Below, piece after piece: positions 27,457 to 37,732 of a stretch of DNA of 64,000 bases. Source of the stretch: Corynebacterium choanae (GTDB lineage: Bacteria; Actinomycetota; Actinomycetes; Mycobacteriales; Mycobacteriaceae); the NCBI RefSeq assembly GCF_003813965.1, contig NZ_CP033896.1, positions 1,054,001 to 1,118,000 on the forward strand, read 5' to 3'. Every line of letters begins with the position of its first letter. Position 1 is the stretch's first letter. The translations under genes were made by a program, and so were the position numbers. The notes beneath the pieces were generated by a model. It ran no database searches, had not been told where the DNA came from, and was given only the letters and a program-made list of their open reading frames with translations.

Positions 27457-28734
27457 TTACGGGGATTCGGGACGTAGCCCCTGATCACGCCAATCATCCG
27501 GCAGCAGGTGATCGAGCAGATCGTCGACCGCCACCGCCCCGAGCAGATGCTTATCCTCATCCAGCACCGGGCCGCATACCAGGTTATAGGTGGCAAAAAA
27601 TCGGGCGGCTGTTTCTTGATCATCATCGGCTAACAGTGCCGGCACATCCTGATCCAACACCCCGCCAACCAGCTGTGAAGGAGGTTCTCGCAGCAGCCGC
27701 TGTAAATGCACACACCCCAAATAGCGGCCGGTTGGGGTAGCAGTTGGTGGGCGTACCACAAACACCATCGACGACAAGGAAGTGGGCACATCCGGATCGC
27801 GGGCAATAGCTAATGCTTCAGCCACCGTAGTCTGCGGTGTCACCACCAGCGGCTCCGGGGTCATCAGCGCACCGACCGTGTTGTCATTAAACGTCATCAA
27901 CCGGCGAACCGGTGCGGACTCCACTGGATCCATCAGCTCCAGGAGCACATCAGCTTTATCATCAGGCAGCTCCCCCAGCAGGTCTGCTGCGTCGTCCGGA
28001 TCCATCTCCTCGAGCACGTCTGCTGCACGTTCAATATCGAACGCTTCCAACAGTTCAGCCTGCCGCTCCTCGGAAAGCTCCTGCATAATATCGGCAAGAC
28101 GCTCATCATCAAGCTCGTTGGCGATCTGCTCCCGCTGCCGGGCAGTCAACGAGGTGAGCTTCGCAGCAATATCAGCCGGCCGCATATCTTCAAAGGAGGC
28201 AATCAGCTCGGCGGTCGCATCTGGGGCACCCGCACCACCGGCACCTAAACCGTGCACATGATGCCAGCCAAGAATCGCCAGCTTTGGACGCCGCCCAAAC
28301 TTCGGCTTATCTTCAAATAACGCCACCCGGGAGATCACCCAATCCCGGCTACGGGTACGTTCCAACTCCACGTCGGCAATCTCTAAGGCACGCCCCTTGA
28401 GATGATCAAACTCTGGATCATCCACATGCACCCGGGAACCAACAATATCTCCCAGCACCGTCAATTCGCCGGCGCGGGAGGAATATGCCCGCATCGACAC
28501 CGAACCGGTAACCAACACAATTTCTTGCGGATCGATAGCCGCAATCCGCAGCATCGGCACGAAAATCTTTTTACTGCCCACCATCTCCACGACAAGCCCC
28601 AACGCTCTTGTCGGATTTGGGGAAGGACGCACCGCCACCGCAACATCCCGGACACGTCCAATCACATCCATGTCAGGGCCGCGAACCACCATCCCCGATA
28701 GCCGGCCGGCATAGACTTTCGTGTTTTCGCTCAT
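27457..28734 (-). CDS. Cytosolic MgtE-like protein (MgtE N domain plus CBS pair, no channel)
   Basis: A 425-residue soluble protein. Residues about 1-140 resemble a PRC-barrel-like domain (GRLSGMVVRGPDMDVIGRVRD). Residues about 180-290 are the MgtE intracellular N domain, a helical repeat with ELDDERLADIMQELSEER and EEMDPDDAADLLGELPDD. A CBS pair follows (GALMTPEPLVVTPQTTVAEA). The transmembrane channel domain of true MgtE is absent, as in Rv1232c. In MgtE the N and CBS domains sense Mg2+, so a regulatory magnesium sensor is a fair inference, especially with corA 1.7 kb away. ATG 28734 is backed by TAAGAT 8 bases upstream. Confidence 0.88.
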   Translation of the reverse strand: MSENTKVYAGRLSGMVVRGPDMDVIGRVRDVAVAVRPSPNPTRALGLVVEMVGSKKIFVPMLRIAAIDPQEIVLVTGSVSMRAYSSRAGELTVLGDIVGSRVHVDDPEFDHLKGRALEIADVELERTRSRDWVISRVALFEDKPKFGRRPKLAILGWHHVHGLGAGGAGAPDATAELIASFEDMRPADIAAKLTSLTARQREQIANELDDERLADIMQELSEERQAELLEAFDIERAADVLEEMDPDDAADLLGELPDDKADVLLELMDPVESAPVRRLMTFNDNTVGALMTPEPLVVTPQTTVAEALAIARDPDVPTSLSSMVFVVRPPTATPTGRYLGCVHLQRLLREPPSQLVGGVLDQDVPALLADDDQETAARFFATYNLVCGPVLDEDKHLLGAVAVDDLLDHLLPDDWRDQGLRPESP

Positions 28735-28742
28735 AGCCACCC

Positions 28743-28748
28743 ATCTTA
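28743..28748 (-). promoter_or_regulatory. Leaderless -10 element for the MgtE-like gene
   Basis: TAAGAT on the minus strand, 8 bases before the ATG. Confidence 0.55.
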
Positions 28749-29180
28749 GCGGTCCTGTAGAAAAATCCCTTCCCCAAGGCGATTGCCAACCACGACCACC
28801 ACCGGCTTGTTGCAGCAAACACCGCATACGACATTCCTGCTACACGCCACTGCTCAACCCTGCACACTTACGCACCTGCGGCAACAGCGATCCGCAGCGC
28901 CAATCGTCAAAACCAAGACCGGGGAACCACACCCCGCCGCAGATCGTCACTGCGGCACGTTCCCCGCCATCCAAAACAGTGCTTTACCGAATTGTGTCCA
29001 TACCCATGGAACTTCCCCACAGGTTCCTGACGTTACTACTACAGCAAACCCCCGCAGGGTGAACTTCTTATTCCACACCAGGGAGCAACAGCAGCACCCA
29101 ACCTGCTGCACAACCACTGGGAAAACCCCGCATCCGATCAGGAAACCATTGAACAACCAACCCCGAGGAACACACTCATC
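28749..29180. other. Divergent gap, A/C-rich on the plus strand
   Basis: About 430 bases, strongly skewed to A and C on the plus strand, continuing into the proline/glutamine-rich start of the next gene. The only feature recognised is the GAGGA ribosome site at 29165-29169. Confidence 0.4.
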
Positions 29181-30110
29181 ATGACCGACCCCCACACCCC
29201 GCAACAGCCTGCTAAAGAAACCACCCCCACCCAACCTCGGCATCAAGACACAGCCGAAGGGGCGCCATCACCAACCCCGCCACAGTCCACCGAACAGCAG
29301 CCACAAATCGGCTTCCACTACGGCTACGTTTCCGAACAAACTCCACCTGTTAGCCCACAAACCGCAGAACAACCCACTACACCACACCACCACGAAACCG
29401 CCCCACCTGCCACCTCCGCCGGCGCCGCCCCAACACCACAACAGCCAGCTGCCACCACACAGCCACAAACCCCCGGCAATGCACTCTGGAATCAGCCAGG
29501 GATTCAACAAAAACCTGCCAACTTCGGACGCGTCGCCCCACAACAGCAACACCCATCACAGCAATCCGCACCACAACACCCCCACAACACAACCGGTGAT
29601 CGGGGCACAACAACGAAAACGAAAAAAACTGCAGGCCGCGGAGTCGTCGACAACCTCAAACAACTTCCCGAAGGATGGCCAGTCGGATCTTTTGACACCT
29701 ACAGCGGTGCACAAGCCGCAGTCGACATGCTCAGCGACACCGGCGACTTCCCCGTCAAAGACCTCACCATCGTCGGCCTTGACCTCATGGAAGTGGAAAA
29801 AGTCACCGACCGGCTCACCACTGGCAAAGTCATCATGCAAGGTGCTGCCGCAGGCGCCTGGATGGGTCTCTTCTTCGGCCTACTGGTCTCCTTCTTCCAA
29901 CCAACCTTCGCCCCAATCATCGCCGGACTACTCATGGGCATCGTCTTCGGTGTGATCTCTGCCGTAGTGCCATATCTCATGACCCGCGGCCACCGCGACT
30001 TCGCCTCCACCAGAGAATTCGTTGCCCGCCGCTACGATGTGATCTGCAAACCTGACAGTGCGCGCCGGGCACGCGACCTCATCGCCCAATGGTCGACAAG
30101 CCACAGGTAG
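29181..30110 (+). CDS. YflT-like general stress membrane protein with long disordered N-terminus
   Basis: A 309-residue protein. The first 150 residues are P/Q/T/H-rich and disordered. The domain begins at LPEGWPVGSFDTYSGAQAAV and continues DFPVKDLTIVGLDLMEVEKVTDRL, matching the YflT (heat-induced stress protein) alpha/beta domain. Two hydrophobic helices follow (GAWMGLFFGLLVSFFQPTFA and IIAGLLMGIVFGVISAVVPY), then a short cytosolic tail. Rv1234 of M. tuberculosis has the same domain order and neighbourhood but a shorter N-terminus. Role unknown; membrane stress is inferred from family. The ATG has GAGGA 11 bases upstream. A strong bidirectional terminator separates it from convergent corA. 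Confidence 0.82.
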   Translation: MTDPHTPQQPAKETTPTQPRHQDTAEGAPSPTPPQSTEQQPQIGFHYGYVSEQTPPVSPQTAEQPTTPHHHETAPPATSAGAAPTPQQPAATTQPQTPGNALWNQPGIQQKPANFGRVAPQQQHPSQQSAPQHPHNTTGDRGTTTKTKKTAGRGVVDNLKQLPEGWPVGSFDTYSGAQAAVDMLSDTGDFPVKDLTIVGLDLMEVEKVTDRLTTGKVIMQGAAAGAWMGLFFGLLVSFFQPTFAPIIAGLLMGIVFGVISAVVPYLMTRGHRDFASTREFVARRYDVICKPDSARRARDLIAQWSTSHR

Positions 30111-30226
30111 GTTCACCACCTCCAGCACACCAGTGGGCTGCAGTACAGACACACAGGTGAACAGCAACTGGGGGCATGTTCACCGATGAGCTAGCCATCT
30201 GAAACATTCGGCAACGCGAACAACAC

Positions 30227-30274
30227 AAAGCCGCAGGGTCGCAGGAAAGCACACTCCTGCGGCCCTGCGGCTTT
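30227..30274. terminator. Strong bidirectional terminator
   Basis: A 20-bp stem (30227-30246 with 30255-30274) containing one G-U pair, with an 8-base loop, flanked by A-rich and T-rich ends. It sits between convergent genes and can serve both. Confidence 0.85.
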
Positions 30275-30421
30275 ATTGCAAAACTAGACCTCTACAACAG
30301 GGAAACGGAACAACCGTTCACCTCACTGCGCGCCTTATGCGTCACCCAAAGACAGCAACAAGCAGTCAAGCAGTCCGGTGGGCGGTTACCCTCTCCACCG
30401 GTAGGCGGCGACTCTCGCACA

Positions 30422-31480
30422 TTACAGCCACTTAGCGCGTCGCATGAGCAGCCACATCACCAGCACTGCCACAGCCATAACCCCCAAAATAAGGAAGTAG
30501 CCGTAACGCATCGAAAGCTCCGGCATATAGTCGAAGTTCATGCCGTAAATACCGGCGATCATCGTCGGTGGTGCCACCATTCCTACCAACGCAGAAATCT
30601 TGCGCATATCCTCGTTCTGCTGGAGGGAAATCATTGCCACGCCAGCATTGATCAGGGCAGAAAGACGCTCATCATATGAGGCGACCATATCGATTGCGAT
30701 CAGTTCATGGTCGAGCACATCCCGCAAATACGAGCTCAACTCTTTATCGAAAATATCGTCATGGTAGCGGATGAGGCTACGCAACGCCCCGGCAAGCGGT
30801 TCGATGGAATGCCGCATTTCAAGGATCTCTCGTTTTAAGGTGTAGATCTGTTCAATGTCGAAAGATTCATCAGGTGCAAACACCTCATCTTCCAAATCAT
30901 CGACATCGGTTTGCAGCACTCCGGCGATCCGCACATACTCGTCAACCAAACGGTCGGCAATCATCCACGCCACCACAGCCGGGCCAAGCTTGCACTGTTC
31001 AGGGCTGGTGTTCATCACATTGCGTACCCCACGGACAGTCGACGATTTCCCATGGCGGATGGTGATAATGAAATCCTGGCCGACAATCATTTGCACTTCG
31101 CCAGTTTCAATCACTTCTTTGGTGTCAGCAACTGACTCGTGTTCCTTGTAGGCGACTGATCGAACCACGAAAAACAATTGATCGTCGTAGCGTTCAACTT
31201 TGGGACGTTGATGCGCGGAAACAGCATCCTCGGTGATCAGTTCGTGCACGGAATACGCCCGAGCAATATCAACCATTTGGCTTTCCGCCGGCTCCAGCAG
31301 CCCAAGCCACACCCAGCCGCCGTGACTGCGGGCATAGGCCAGGGCGGAATCGTGGGTGAAGTCGCCCTCGACGGGAGCCCCATCGACATACACCGAAACC
31401 CGTTCGACGGCGTCTTCCAACGTGTCAGGTGCTGCGAGACGAACCGGGGTTGTGCGGCGTTTCCGTTGTGTGTCAGTCAT
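30422..31480 (-). CDS. corA: CorA magnesium/cobalt transporter
   Basis: A 352-residue channel. The cytosolic N-terminal domain (about 1-285) includes GGWVWLGLLEP, HELITEDAVSAHQRPKVERY and the long stalk helix. The C-terminus has two helices joined by the family signature YGMNFDYMPE, whose GMN forms the pore entrance. Homopentamer in the cytoplasmic membrane; imports Mg2+ and Co2+/Ni2+. The frame is open to 31579, but the upstream part is unlike CorA. ATG 31480 has GGTGGA upstream; ATG 31492 is an alternative. It is next to the MgtE-like sensor and a DUF1003 gene, suggesting a magnesium neighbourhood. Confidence 0.93.
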   Translation of the reverse strand: MTDTQRKRRTTPVRLAAPDTLEDAVERVSVYVDGAPVEGDFTHDSALAYARSHGGWVWLGLLEPAESQMVDIARAYSVHELITEDAVSAHQRPKVERYDDQLFFVVRSVAYKEHESVADTKEVIETGEVQMIVGQDFIITIRHGKSSTVRGVRNVMNTSPEQCKLGPAVVAWMIADRLVDEYVRIAGVLQTDVDDLEDEVFAPDESFDIEQIYTLKREILEMRHSIEPLAGALRSLIRYHDDIFDKELSSYLRDVLDHELIAIDMVASYDERLSALINAGVAMISLQQNEDMRKISALVGMVAPPTMIAGIYGMNFDYMPELSMRYGYFLILGVMAVAVLVMWLLMRRAKWL

Positions 31481-31881
31481 CGCATCCACCATTTCTATTT
31501 CAGGTTGCAAGCTTCGTCGACGAAGATAATCTCCAGCCATCTGCGATCCCATGCCGCAACGCAGCAGCGTGGGACGCAAAGCTCCCTGCTATCTTTGCAG
31601 GGCGATCATTTATGGTACCGGCCGTGGACCCGCAACGTCATGTCAGCCTCCACAACCATCCACCGTGCAGGTCACCGATTAGGCACTTGGCTCCTTCCCG
31701 CAACCACAATGGCTCAACACAATGGGTGTACGACTATCCTGTAATGCATGCAACCCGTATAGGCGTGTTACTGGTGCATAAGTCTGCAGGCGGCGGTGGC
31801 ACTCTATACACTGGGCACATTGCAACATGGTGTTGCGCGGAACAACTGTGCAACAAACCAGGGGTGAAGGATGGTTTGACA
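31481..31881. other. Divergent gap corA-lipoprotein
   Basis: About 400 bases. Only the AAGGA ribosome site at 31868-31872 stands out. Confidence 0.4.
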
Positions 31882-32592
31882 ATGAGGGCATCACGCGAAA
31901 GTGGGGCGCGACGAAGTGGAGTGCTCAGTGCGCTGGGTGTGGCAGCGTTGATGCTGACAGGATGTGTCGAGGAACCAGGTCCCAACCCGATCGACTCAGA
32001 CTATCGGCCGATTTGGATCACCGTCGACGCAAGCTCCCCTGAGCAGCGTGTACTCGGTGAACTCTACGGGATTTCGCTGAATAATCGCTCTGCTGATCCT
32101 TCCCACGCCCACGTTTCACTCGATCGCCCCACCGCTGACGGTCGTCAATTGGGGCGGCTGCAAAACCGGTCGGGGGATCTCATAATCGGCTGCACCGGTT
32201 CGCTGCTTTATGAGCTCAACCCGTCGTTGGCGTTGGAACTCTCCGAACAATATCAGGCGGAACAAGCCGCTGGTGAAACCGCGCAAGAACAAAACACAGG
32301 CAATTGGCGGGAAGAAGTCTATGACGCGATGGTTGGTTCCTTGCCAGGGAATTTAGCTGCCGGTGATCCGTCAAATGTGCAAGCGTGCGACAACTATGAC
32401 GGACCACCGCTGCCACAAAATCTTGTGGCGGTATATCGCAAACCGATGCTTGACCGACTCGACCATGTGGCGCTGAACCGGGTCGGTGGAACCTTGACGA
32501 ATGAGGATCTGGCCAAACTGGTCGAAGAAACCAGCAACGGTAATGACCCTATTCGGGTGGCCAGACAATACGCTCAAGGCCACGACATCTAG
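31882..32592 (+). CDS. Secreted lipoprotein of unknown function
   Basis: A 236-residue protein with a classic lipoprotein signal: basic N-region (MRASRESGARRS), hydrophobic core (GVLSALGVAALM) and lipobox LTGC at about residue 28, so it is predicted to be lipid-anchored on the outer face of the cytoplasmic membrane. The mature part includes SSPEQRVLGELYGISL, GDLIIGCTGSLLYELNP and a C-terminal VARQYAQGHDI. Two cysteines beyond the lipid one (IGCTG, VQACDN) could form a disulfide. The context between corA and odhA is the same as for a putative secreted protein in C. glutamicum. It may be related to solute-binding proteins, but I cannot confirm that. ATG 31882 has AAGGA nine bases upstream. Confidence 0.75.
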   Translation: MRASRESGARRSGVLSALGVAALMLTGCVEEPGPNPIDSDYRPIWITVDASSPEQRVLGELYGISLNNRSADPSHAHVSLDRPTADGRQLGRLQNRSGDLIIGCTGSLLYELNPSLALELSEQYQAEQAAGETAQEQNTGNWREEVYDAMVGSLPGNLAAGDPSNVQACDNYDGPPLPQNLVAVYRKPMLDRLDHVALNRVGGTLTNEDLAKLVEETSNGNDPIRVARQYAQGHDI

Positions 32593-33237
32593 CTCTTCTG
32601 GTTACACGAGCGACTGTTCAATAACTTTTCCATGTCGAGGTTGCCTGCCCGATCCCTGGCAGCGTTGTGCTTGGTGCAAGAGCTGTCTTCAACGCTAAAC
32701 ACTAGCCAAGTATCTCGTATCCACGATGGCGAGGGATTGGTGGTGGCTGGTGGATCTGAAACCGTGATTGACGTGTTGTTCACGGTGTTTGCCAGGTTCC
32801 ATCACCCCATCACCGAATAGGATTCTGCAGCGCCGTGTTGAGGATCCCACAGCCCCGCCAGTCGGCAGAAGCGTGTTGGCGAAAGCGCACGTTGCAGGCG
32901 ACAAGTATCGGCTGCTATTCACCAAGTCCCAATCAGCGGTAGATGGTTTCTTGGCATCGGATGCGATTGGAAGCTCGGGTATAGGGGGAGTTACCTGGAC
33001 GAATTACTCCCCGCCGGTGGTGCCCGTTGTTGCTAATCATTGACATTTGTCGACTGTGACAACCCCTGTGAATGGGCGCCAGCCCAAAACAGCTACGGTG
33101 AACGCAACCCCATTCGCCGAAAGGGACTATACATCCCGGCGATCCAAGCAGGAGGGCCGCCAGCTTGCTGGCTGCTGCGTTTGCGGCGGTGTCGATGGCG
33201 ATGCTGCTGAGGCAGGGTTGGGCTACCGGTCGGAGGT
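32593..33237. other. Convergent gap lipoprotein-odhA
   Basis: About 640 bases with no protein-like frame. Confidence 0.45.
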
Positions 33238-33285
33238 AAAAAACACCAATCCCCATCGCAGTGTTGTGTTTGCGATGGGGATTGG
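33238..33285 (-). terminator. Rho-independent terminator of odhA
   Basis: On the minus strand a perfect 15-bp stem (33246-33260 with 33271-33285) and 10-base loop are followed by a T6 run at 33238-33243. It lies 65 bases beyond the odhA stop. Confidence 0.9.
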
Positions 33286-33350
33286 GAAGATGTGTGTCTA
33301 CGCTACTGCCGTTATGTTCGGCGGCAGGCTAGGGGATAGCCTCGGTAAAC

Positions 33351-36300
33351 CTATTTGGCGAACGCTTCGTCAATAAGCTGTGCCTGCTCAAATTGGTGAA
33401 CCTTCGCCAAACCGGTGGCAGTGGAAGACTGTGCACGGCGCGATACCCGCTTCAGCTTCGGCATATCAGGCAGCACCTCAGGGAAGTGCATCACCAGGAA
33501 TGGCCATGCGCCCTGGTTTGCGGGCTCTTCCTGGCACCAGCGCACTTCCTTCGCATTCGGGAAGCAGTCGAAGGCTTCCTTAAGCCGGTTGTGCGGAATT
33601 GGATGCAGCATCTCTTGGCGGATAATCGCAACATCGTCGCGGCCATCCTTTTTGCGTCGCTTCTCCAGCTCGTAGTAGAGCTTGCCGGAAGTCAGCAAAA
33701 TGGTGGTGACCTTGTCGCAGTCGCCGATCTTCTTACCGTTGATGTCGACCAGATTTGGATCGTTGATCACGCTGCGGAACTTGGTGACTTCGGTGAAATC
33801 TTCCACACTGGAGACGGCATCTTTGTTGCGCAGCATCGACTTCGGAGTGAAGACCACCAGTGGTCGTTTCAGATCCCCGAGGGCGTGGCGGCGCAGCAGA
33901 TGGAAGTGGTTGGCCGGTGTCGACGGGTGAGCGACTGTCATCGAACCTTCTGCACACAGTTGCAGATACCGTTCGATACGAGCCGAGGAGTGGTCAGGCC
34001 CCATGCCTTCATAACCGTGTGGCAGCAGCAGGATCACCTTCGATAGCTGGCCCCACTTCGCTTCACCAGAGCACAAGTATTCGTCGATGATGGTTTGCGC
34101 ACCATTGGCGAAGTCACCGAACTGTGCTTCCCAAGCGACCACGGCATCAAGGTTGCCCACCGAATAGCCGTATTCGAAGCCCATACCGGCGTATTCGGTC
34201 AGCGCCGAGTTGTACACCAGGAATTTGCCGTCGCCCTTGGTGCGGGCAAGTTCGTCGAGCGGATTGTGCTCCTGGGAGGTTTCCGAGTCGATGAGTACGG
34301 CATGCCGCTGGGTGAAGGTGCCGCGGCGGGAATCTTCACCGGCGAGACGCACAAGCTTGCCGGCGTTGGCCAGCGAACCGAAGGCGATAAGCTCACCCCA
34401 ACCCCAGTCAATGCCACCTTCCCGGGCGGAAGCTGCACGCTTATCAGCCACCGGCTTGACACGTGGATGCACATGGAAGTCGTCCGGCAGCTGCCCGTAG
34501 GCTTCGCCGATCTCGACGAGTTCTTCCCGGGTGATGGAGGTGTCCAACCCGTGTGGAAGCTGTTGAGCTGCTTGAATGCCTTCTTGTGCCTTAGCTTTTT
34601 GCTTTTCGGCTTTCTTCACCTCATTGAACACGGCTTCCATTTGATCGTGGAAGTCGCGGGCAACCGCATCGGCATCTGCCTCGGAGAGGTCACCGCGGCC
34701 AAGCAGATCGGCACAGTACTTTTCCCGCACCGAGTCGCGGTTGTCGATGATCTCATACATTTGCGGCTGGGTCATTGATGGATCATCGGCTTCGTTGTGG
34801 CCACGCTTGCGGTAGCACACCAGGTCGATGAACACATCCTTGCCGAAGCGGCGACGGTATTCGGTCGCCATCCGACCAACCCACACGACTGCTTCTGGAT
34901 CATCCCCATTGACGTGGAAGACTGGGCAGCCGAAGGCTTTCGCAATATCGGTGGCGTAGTGCATTGAGCGGCCGGAATCCGGGGTGGTGGTAAAGCCGAT
35001 CTGGTTATTCACCACAATGTGGATGGTGCCACCGACGGTGTAGCCGCGCAGCTGGGCTAAGTTGATGGTCTCAGGGACGATACCCAACCCGGCAAAGGCA
35101 GCGTCGCCGTGCAACAGGATCGGCACCACAGAGAATCCGTCTTCGCCCTTGTCGAGCAGATCCTGCTTTGCCCGTGCGATACCTTCCATCACCGGGTTGA
35201 CTGCTTCTAGGTGGGAGGGGTTCGCAGTCAGCGAGACTTTAATCTCACCGTCGCCAAACATTTGAATATGTTGGCCCTCTGCACCAAGGTGATATTTCAC
35301 GTCACCAGAGCCACCGGCTTGGGCAGGATCAATATTGCCTTCAAACTCGTTGAACAGGGTGTGCAGCGGCTTGCCAACAATATTGGCCAGCACATTGAGA
35401 CGGCCACGGTGCGGCATGGCGATGACTACTTCGTCCAAGCCTTGGCCGGCCGCAGTGTCAATAGCGGCATCCATCAGCGGAATAAGCGATTCGGCACCCT
35501 CGAGGGAGAACCGCTTCTGGCCAACATATTTGGTTTGCAGGAAGTTTTCGAAAGCTTCTGCAGCGTTGAGTTTTTGCAGAATGTACTTTTGTTCCGCATT
35601 CGTTGGCTTGTTGATGCCCGCCTCGAGGCGATCCTGCAGCCAGGTGCGCTCATCGCGGTCAAGAATATGGGTGTATTCGCTGCCCACCTTCAAAGTGTAG
35701 GCGTTGCGAAGTTTCTTTAAGACTTCGCGCAGCGTCATGGTTTCTTTGCCCGCGAACCCGCCGACGTGGAAGGTACGATCCAAATCCCACAGGGTGAGTC
35801 CATGTGTGGCGATATCCAAATCGCGGTGATCTGGGATTGGCATGCCCGGCTGCTGATAGTGCAGCGGATTAGTGTCGGCGATGAGATGGCCGCGGGAACG
35901 GTAGGCCTCAATGAGCTGCATAACCCGGGTGTTTTTATCGACACCGGTGTTTGGCAGATCCTGCGACCAGCGCATCGGGGTATATGGCACCCGCATGTCG
36001 GCGAAAATATCATCCCAGAATGCATCATCGACGAGCAGACGGCTCATCGTGCGCAAGAACTCGCCTGACTCGGCACCCTGGATCACCCGGTGGTCATAGG
36101 TAGAGGTGATAGTCACCAGTTTGCCGACACCAAGTTCGGCGAGACGATCCTCGGAAGCGCCAGCAAATTCGGCCGGGTAATCCATCGAACCGACACCGAT
36201 GATGGCACCTTGCCCCTTGGTCAGGCGCGGCACCGAATGGCGGGTTCCGATACCACCAGGGTTCGTCAAGGTGATGGTGACACCGGCAAAGTCTTTCCCG

Positions 36301-37163
36301 GTGAGCTTGCCCTTACGGCCGCGGGCGACAATATCCTCATAGGCGGTAACGAATTCACCAAAGGACAGTGTTTCGCATTCTTTGATCGCTGCCACCACCA
36401 GCGCCCGGGCGCCATCTTTCTGCGGCAGGTCGATAGCCAACCCAAGATTGATGTGTTCAGGAACAACCAGGGTCGGTTTACCGTCGACAATGTCGTAGGC
36501 ATTGTTCATATCCGGATGCACCATCACTGCTTTGATGAGCGCATACCCCAAGATATGGGTAAACGAGATTTTCCCGCCGCGGGTTCGTGCCAGCTGCTCG
36601 TTGATCATCGAGCGGTTTTCGAACATCAACCGTGCCGGCATGTCGCGCACACTGGTAGCCGTTGGCACCTCCAGCGACAGATCCATGTTCTTCGCGATTG
36701 CCTTCGCAATCCCTGCCAGCGGGGTTTTCCCAGCTTCCGGCATCGGCTTGGTGTCCGCTAACGGGGAAGCTGGCCGCTGAGGCTTTTTCACCTGCGGATC
36801 AGGAACGTTGGCGGCCTGTGGTTTGGCCGCCTGCGGGGCAATATTGCCGGCATTTTTATTCGGGTGAACCCCGTCAGCGGTGCCAGTGTGTTGCGCTTTT
36901 TCAGCAACCTTGCGCGGCTGCGGGGTGGGTTCTTGCAACCCTAACCCTTGCTTTGGAGTTGCCGGGGCTGGTTGCTTGGCCTGCGACGCTGCCGGTGGTG
37001 TACCGGCAGCCCCTGCATTGTTAGCGAAATAGTTGCGCCATTCCTGGTCCACCGAGTTGGGATCCTCGGTGTACTGCTGGAACATCACATCTACCAGCCA
37101 CTGATTCTGGCCGAAAGTACTGTCGCTGCTCACGGCAGGTGCTCGCCTCGTTTCTTGGGTCAC
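33351..37163 (-). CDS. odhA: 2-oxoglutarate dehydrogenase E1/E2 fusion (OdhA/Kgd)
   Basis: A 1270-residue enzyme of the TCA cycle that oxidatively decarboxylates 2-oxoglutarate with ThDP; it works with a shared E2 and E3. The N-terminal segment [20 protein letters not shown] is the E1 N-terminal motif. A P/A/Q-rich linker follows. Then comes an E2-type succinyltransferase domain (about 150-390), with no lipoyl domain and ending in the active-site [13 protein letters not shown]. The E1 part starts near 400, with [13 protein letters not shown] and [15 protein letters not shown]. This fusion is typical of Corynebacteriales. Activity there is controlled by the FHA protein OdhI. The start is GTG 37163; no ribosome site is visible. 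A strong terminator follows. Confidence 0.97.
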   Translation of the reverse strand: MTQETRRAPAVSSDSTFGQNQWLVDVMFQQYTEDPNSVDQEWRNYFANNAGAAGTPPAASQAKQPAPATPKQGLGLQEPTPQPRKVAEKAQHTGTADGVHPNKNAGNIAPQAAKPQAANVPDPQVKKPQRPASPLADTKPMPEAGKTPLAGIAKAIAKNMDLSLEVPTATSVRDMPARLMFENRSMINEQLARTRGGKISFTHILGYALIKAVMVHPDMNNAYDIVDGKPTLVVPEHINLGLAIDLPQKDGARALVVAAIKECETLSFGEFVTAYEDIVARGRKGKLTGKDFAGVTITLTNPGGIGTRHSVPRLTKGQGAIIGVGSMDYPAEFAGASEDRLAELGVGKLVTITSTYDHRVIQGAESGEFLRTMSRLLVDDAFWDDIFADMRVPYTPMRWSQDLPNTGVDKNTRVMQLIEAYRSRGHLIADTNPLHYQQPGMPIPDHRDLDIATHGLTLWDLDRTFHVGGFAGKETMTLREVLKKLRNAYTLKVGSEYTHILDRDERTWLQDRLEAGINKPTNAEQKYILQKLNAAEAFENFLQTKYVGQKRFSLEGAESLIPLMDAAIDTAAGQGLDEVVIAMPHRGRLNVLANIVGKPLHTLFNEFEGNIDPAQAGGSGDVKYHLGAEGQHIQMFGDGEIKVSLTANPSHLEAVNPVMEGIARAKQDLLDKGEDGFSVVPILLHGDAAFAGLGIVPETINLAQLRGYTVGGTIHIVVNNQIGFTTTPDSGRSMHYATDIAKAFGCPVFHVNGDDPEAVVWVGRMATEYRRRFGKDVFIDLVCYRKRGHNEADDPSMTQPQMYEIIDNRDSVREKYCADLLGRGDLSEADADAVARDFHDQMEAVFNEVKKAEKQKAKAQEGIQAAQQLPHGLDTSITREELVEIGEAYGQLPDDFHVHPRVKPVADKRAASAREGGIDWGWGELIAFGSLANAGKLVRLAGEDSRRGTFTQRHAVLIDSETSQEHNPLDELARTKGDGKFLVYNSALTEYAGMGFEYGYSVGNLDAVVAWEAQFGDFANGAQTIIDEYLCSGEAKWGQLSKVILLLPHGYEGMGPDHSSARIERYLQLCAEGSMTVAHPSTPANHFHLLRRHALGDLKRPLVVFTPKSMLRNKDAVSSVEDFTEVTKFRSVINDPNLVDINGKKIGDCDKVTTILLTSGKLYYELEKRRKKDGRDDVAIIRQEMLHPIPHNRLKEAFDCFPNAKEVRWCQEEPANQGAWPFLVMHFPEVLPDMPKLKRVSRRAQSSTATGLAKVHQFEQAQLIDEAFAK

Positions 37164-37732
37164 TGTTACAAAGCAAAATTGTTGGTGAAAATATCCAAAT
37201 ATTCAGTGGTACAACTTCCCTGAAAAACCCACGCTTTCCACCGTCTGTGCCGGTGCATGTGATGCGATAAGCGCAGTGTGGCTGCCACACTATTGATCCA
37301 GTCGCACCGGCCAACCAACGAACATATGGTGCCCACATGTTGCCGAGCGTTCGGCGGTGCATATTGTGGCAAGAAAAGCATGGGTGAAAAGTTGCCCGTC
37401 TTGTCAGTCTAGTCATGATCGCAGTCGCTGTTAGGGATGAGGGAAACGATGTCCGCACGGCGTTGCGATCAACGGTTGGTTTGCCCTGGTAGGGCAGTTA
37501 GCACAGCGTTACTTCACCCCCTGCCGCTACCCCCATATTCAGGGCTTGGCTGTTGCCGGATGTGGCAACCGTGTGGAACGTATTCGAAAGCAGGCACCAA
37601 CACACGTCGTACCGCGCAAGCATCGAGTAATCCCCCTATGTGACAAACAGCCCCCGCAGCCGCAGCAACGAAGTATCGCCTATCGGGAGCGCTATTGGCG
37701 TGTGGCTGGAACAGGTTGCGCTGAAACAAGGG
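37164..37732. other. Gap upstream of odhA
   Basis: About 570 bases separating odhA from the fused ABC gene on the same strand. No frame, RNA gene or recognised operator is seen. Confidence 0.45.
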
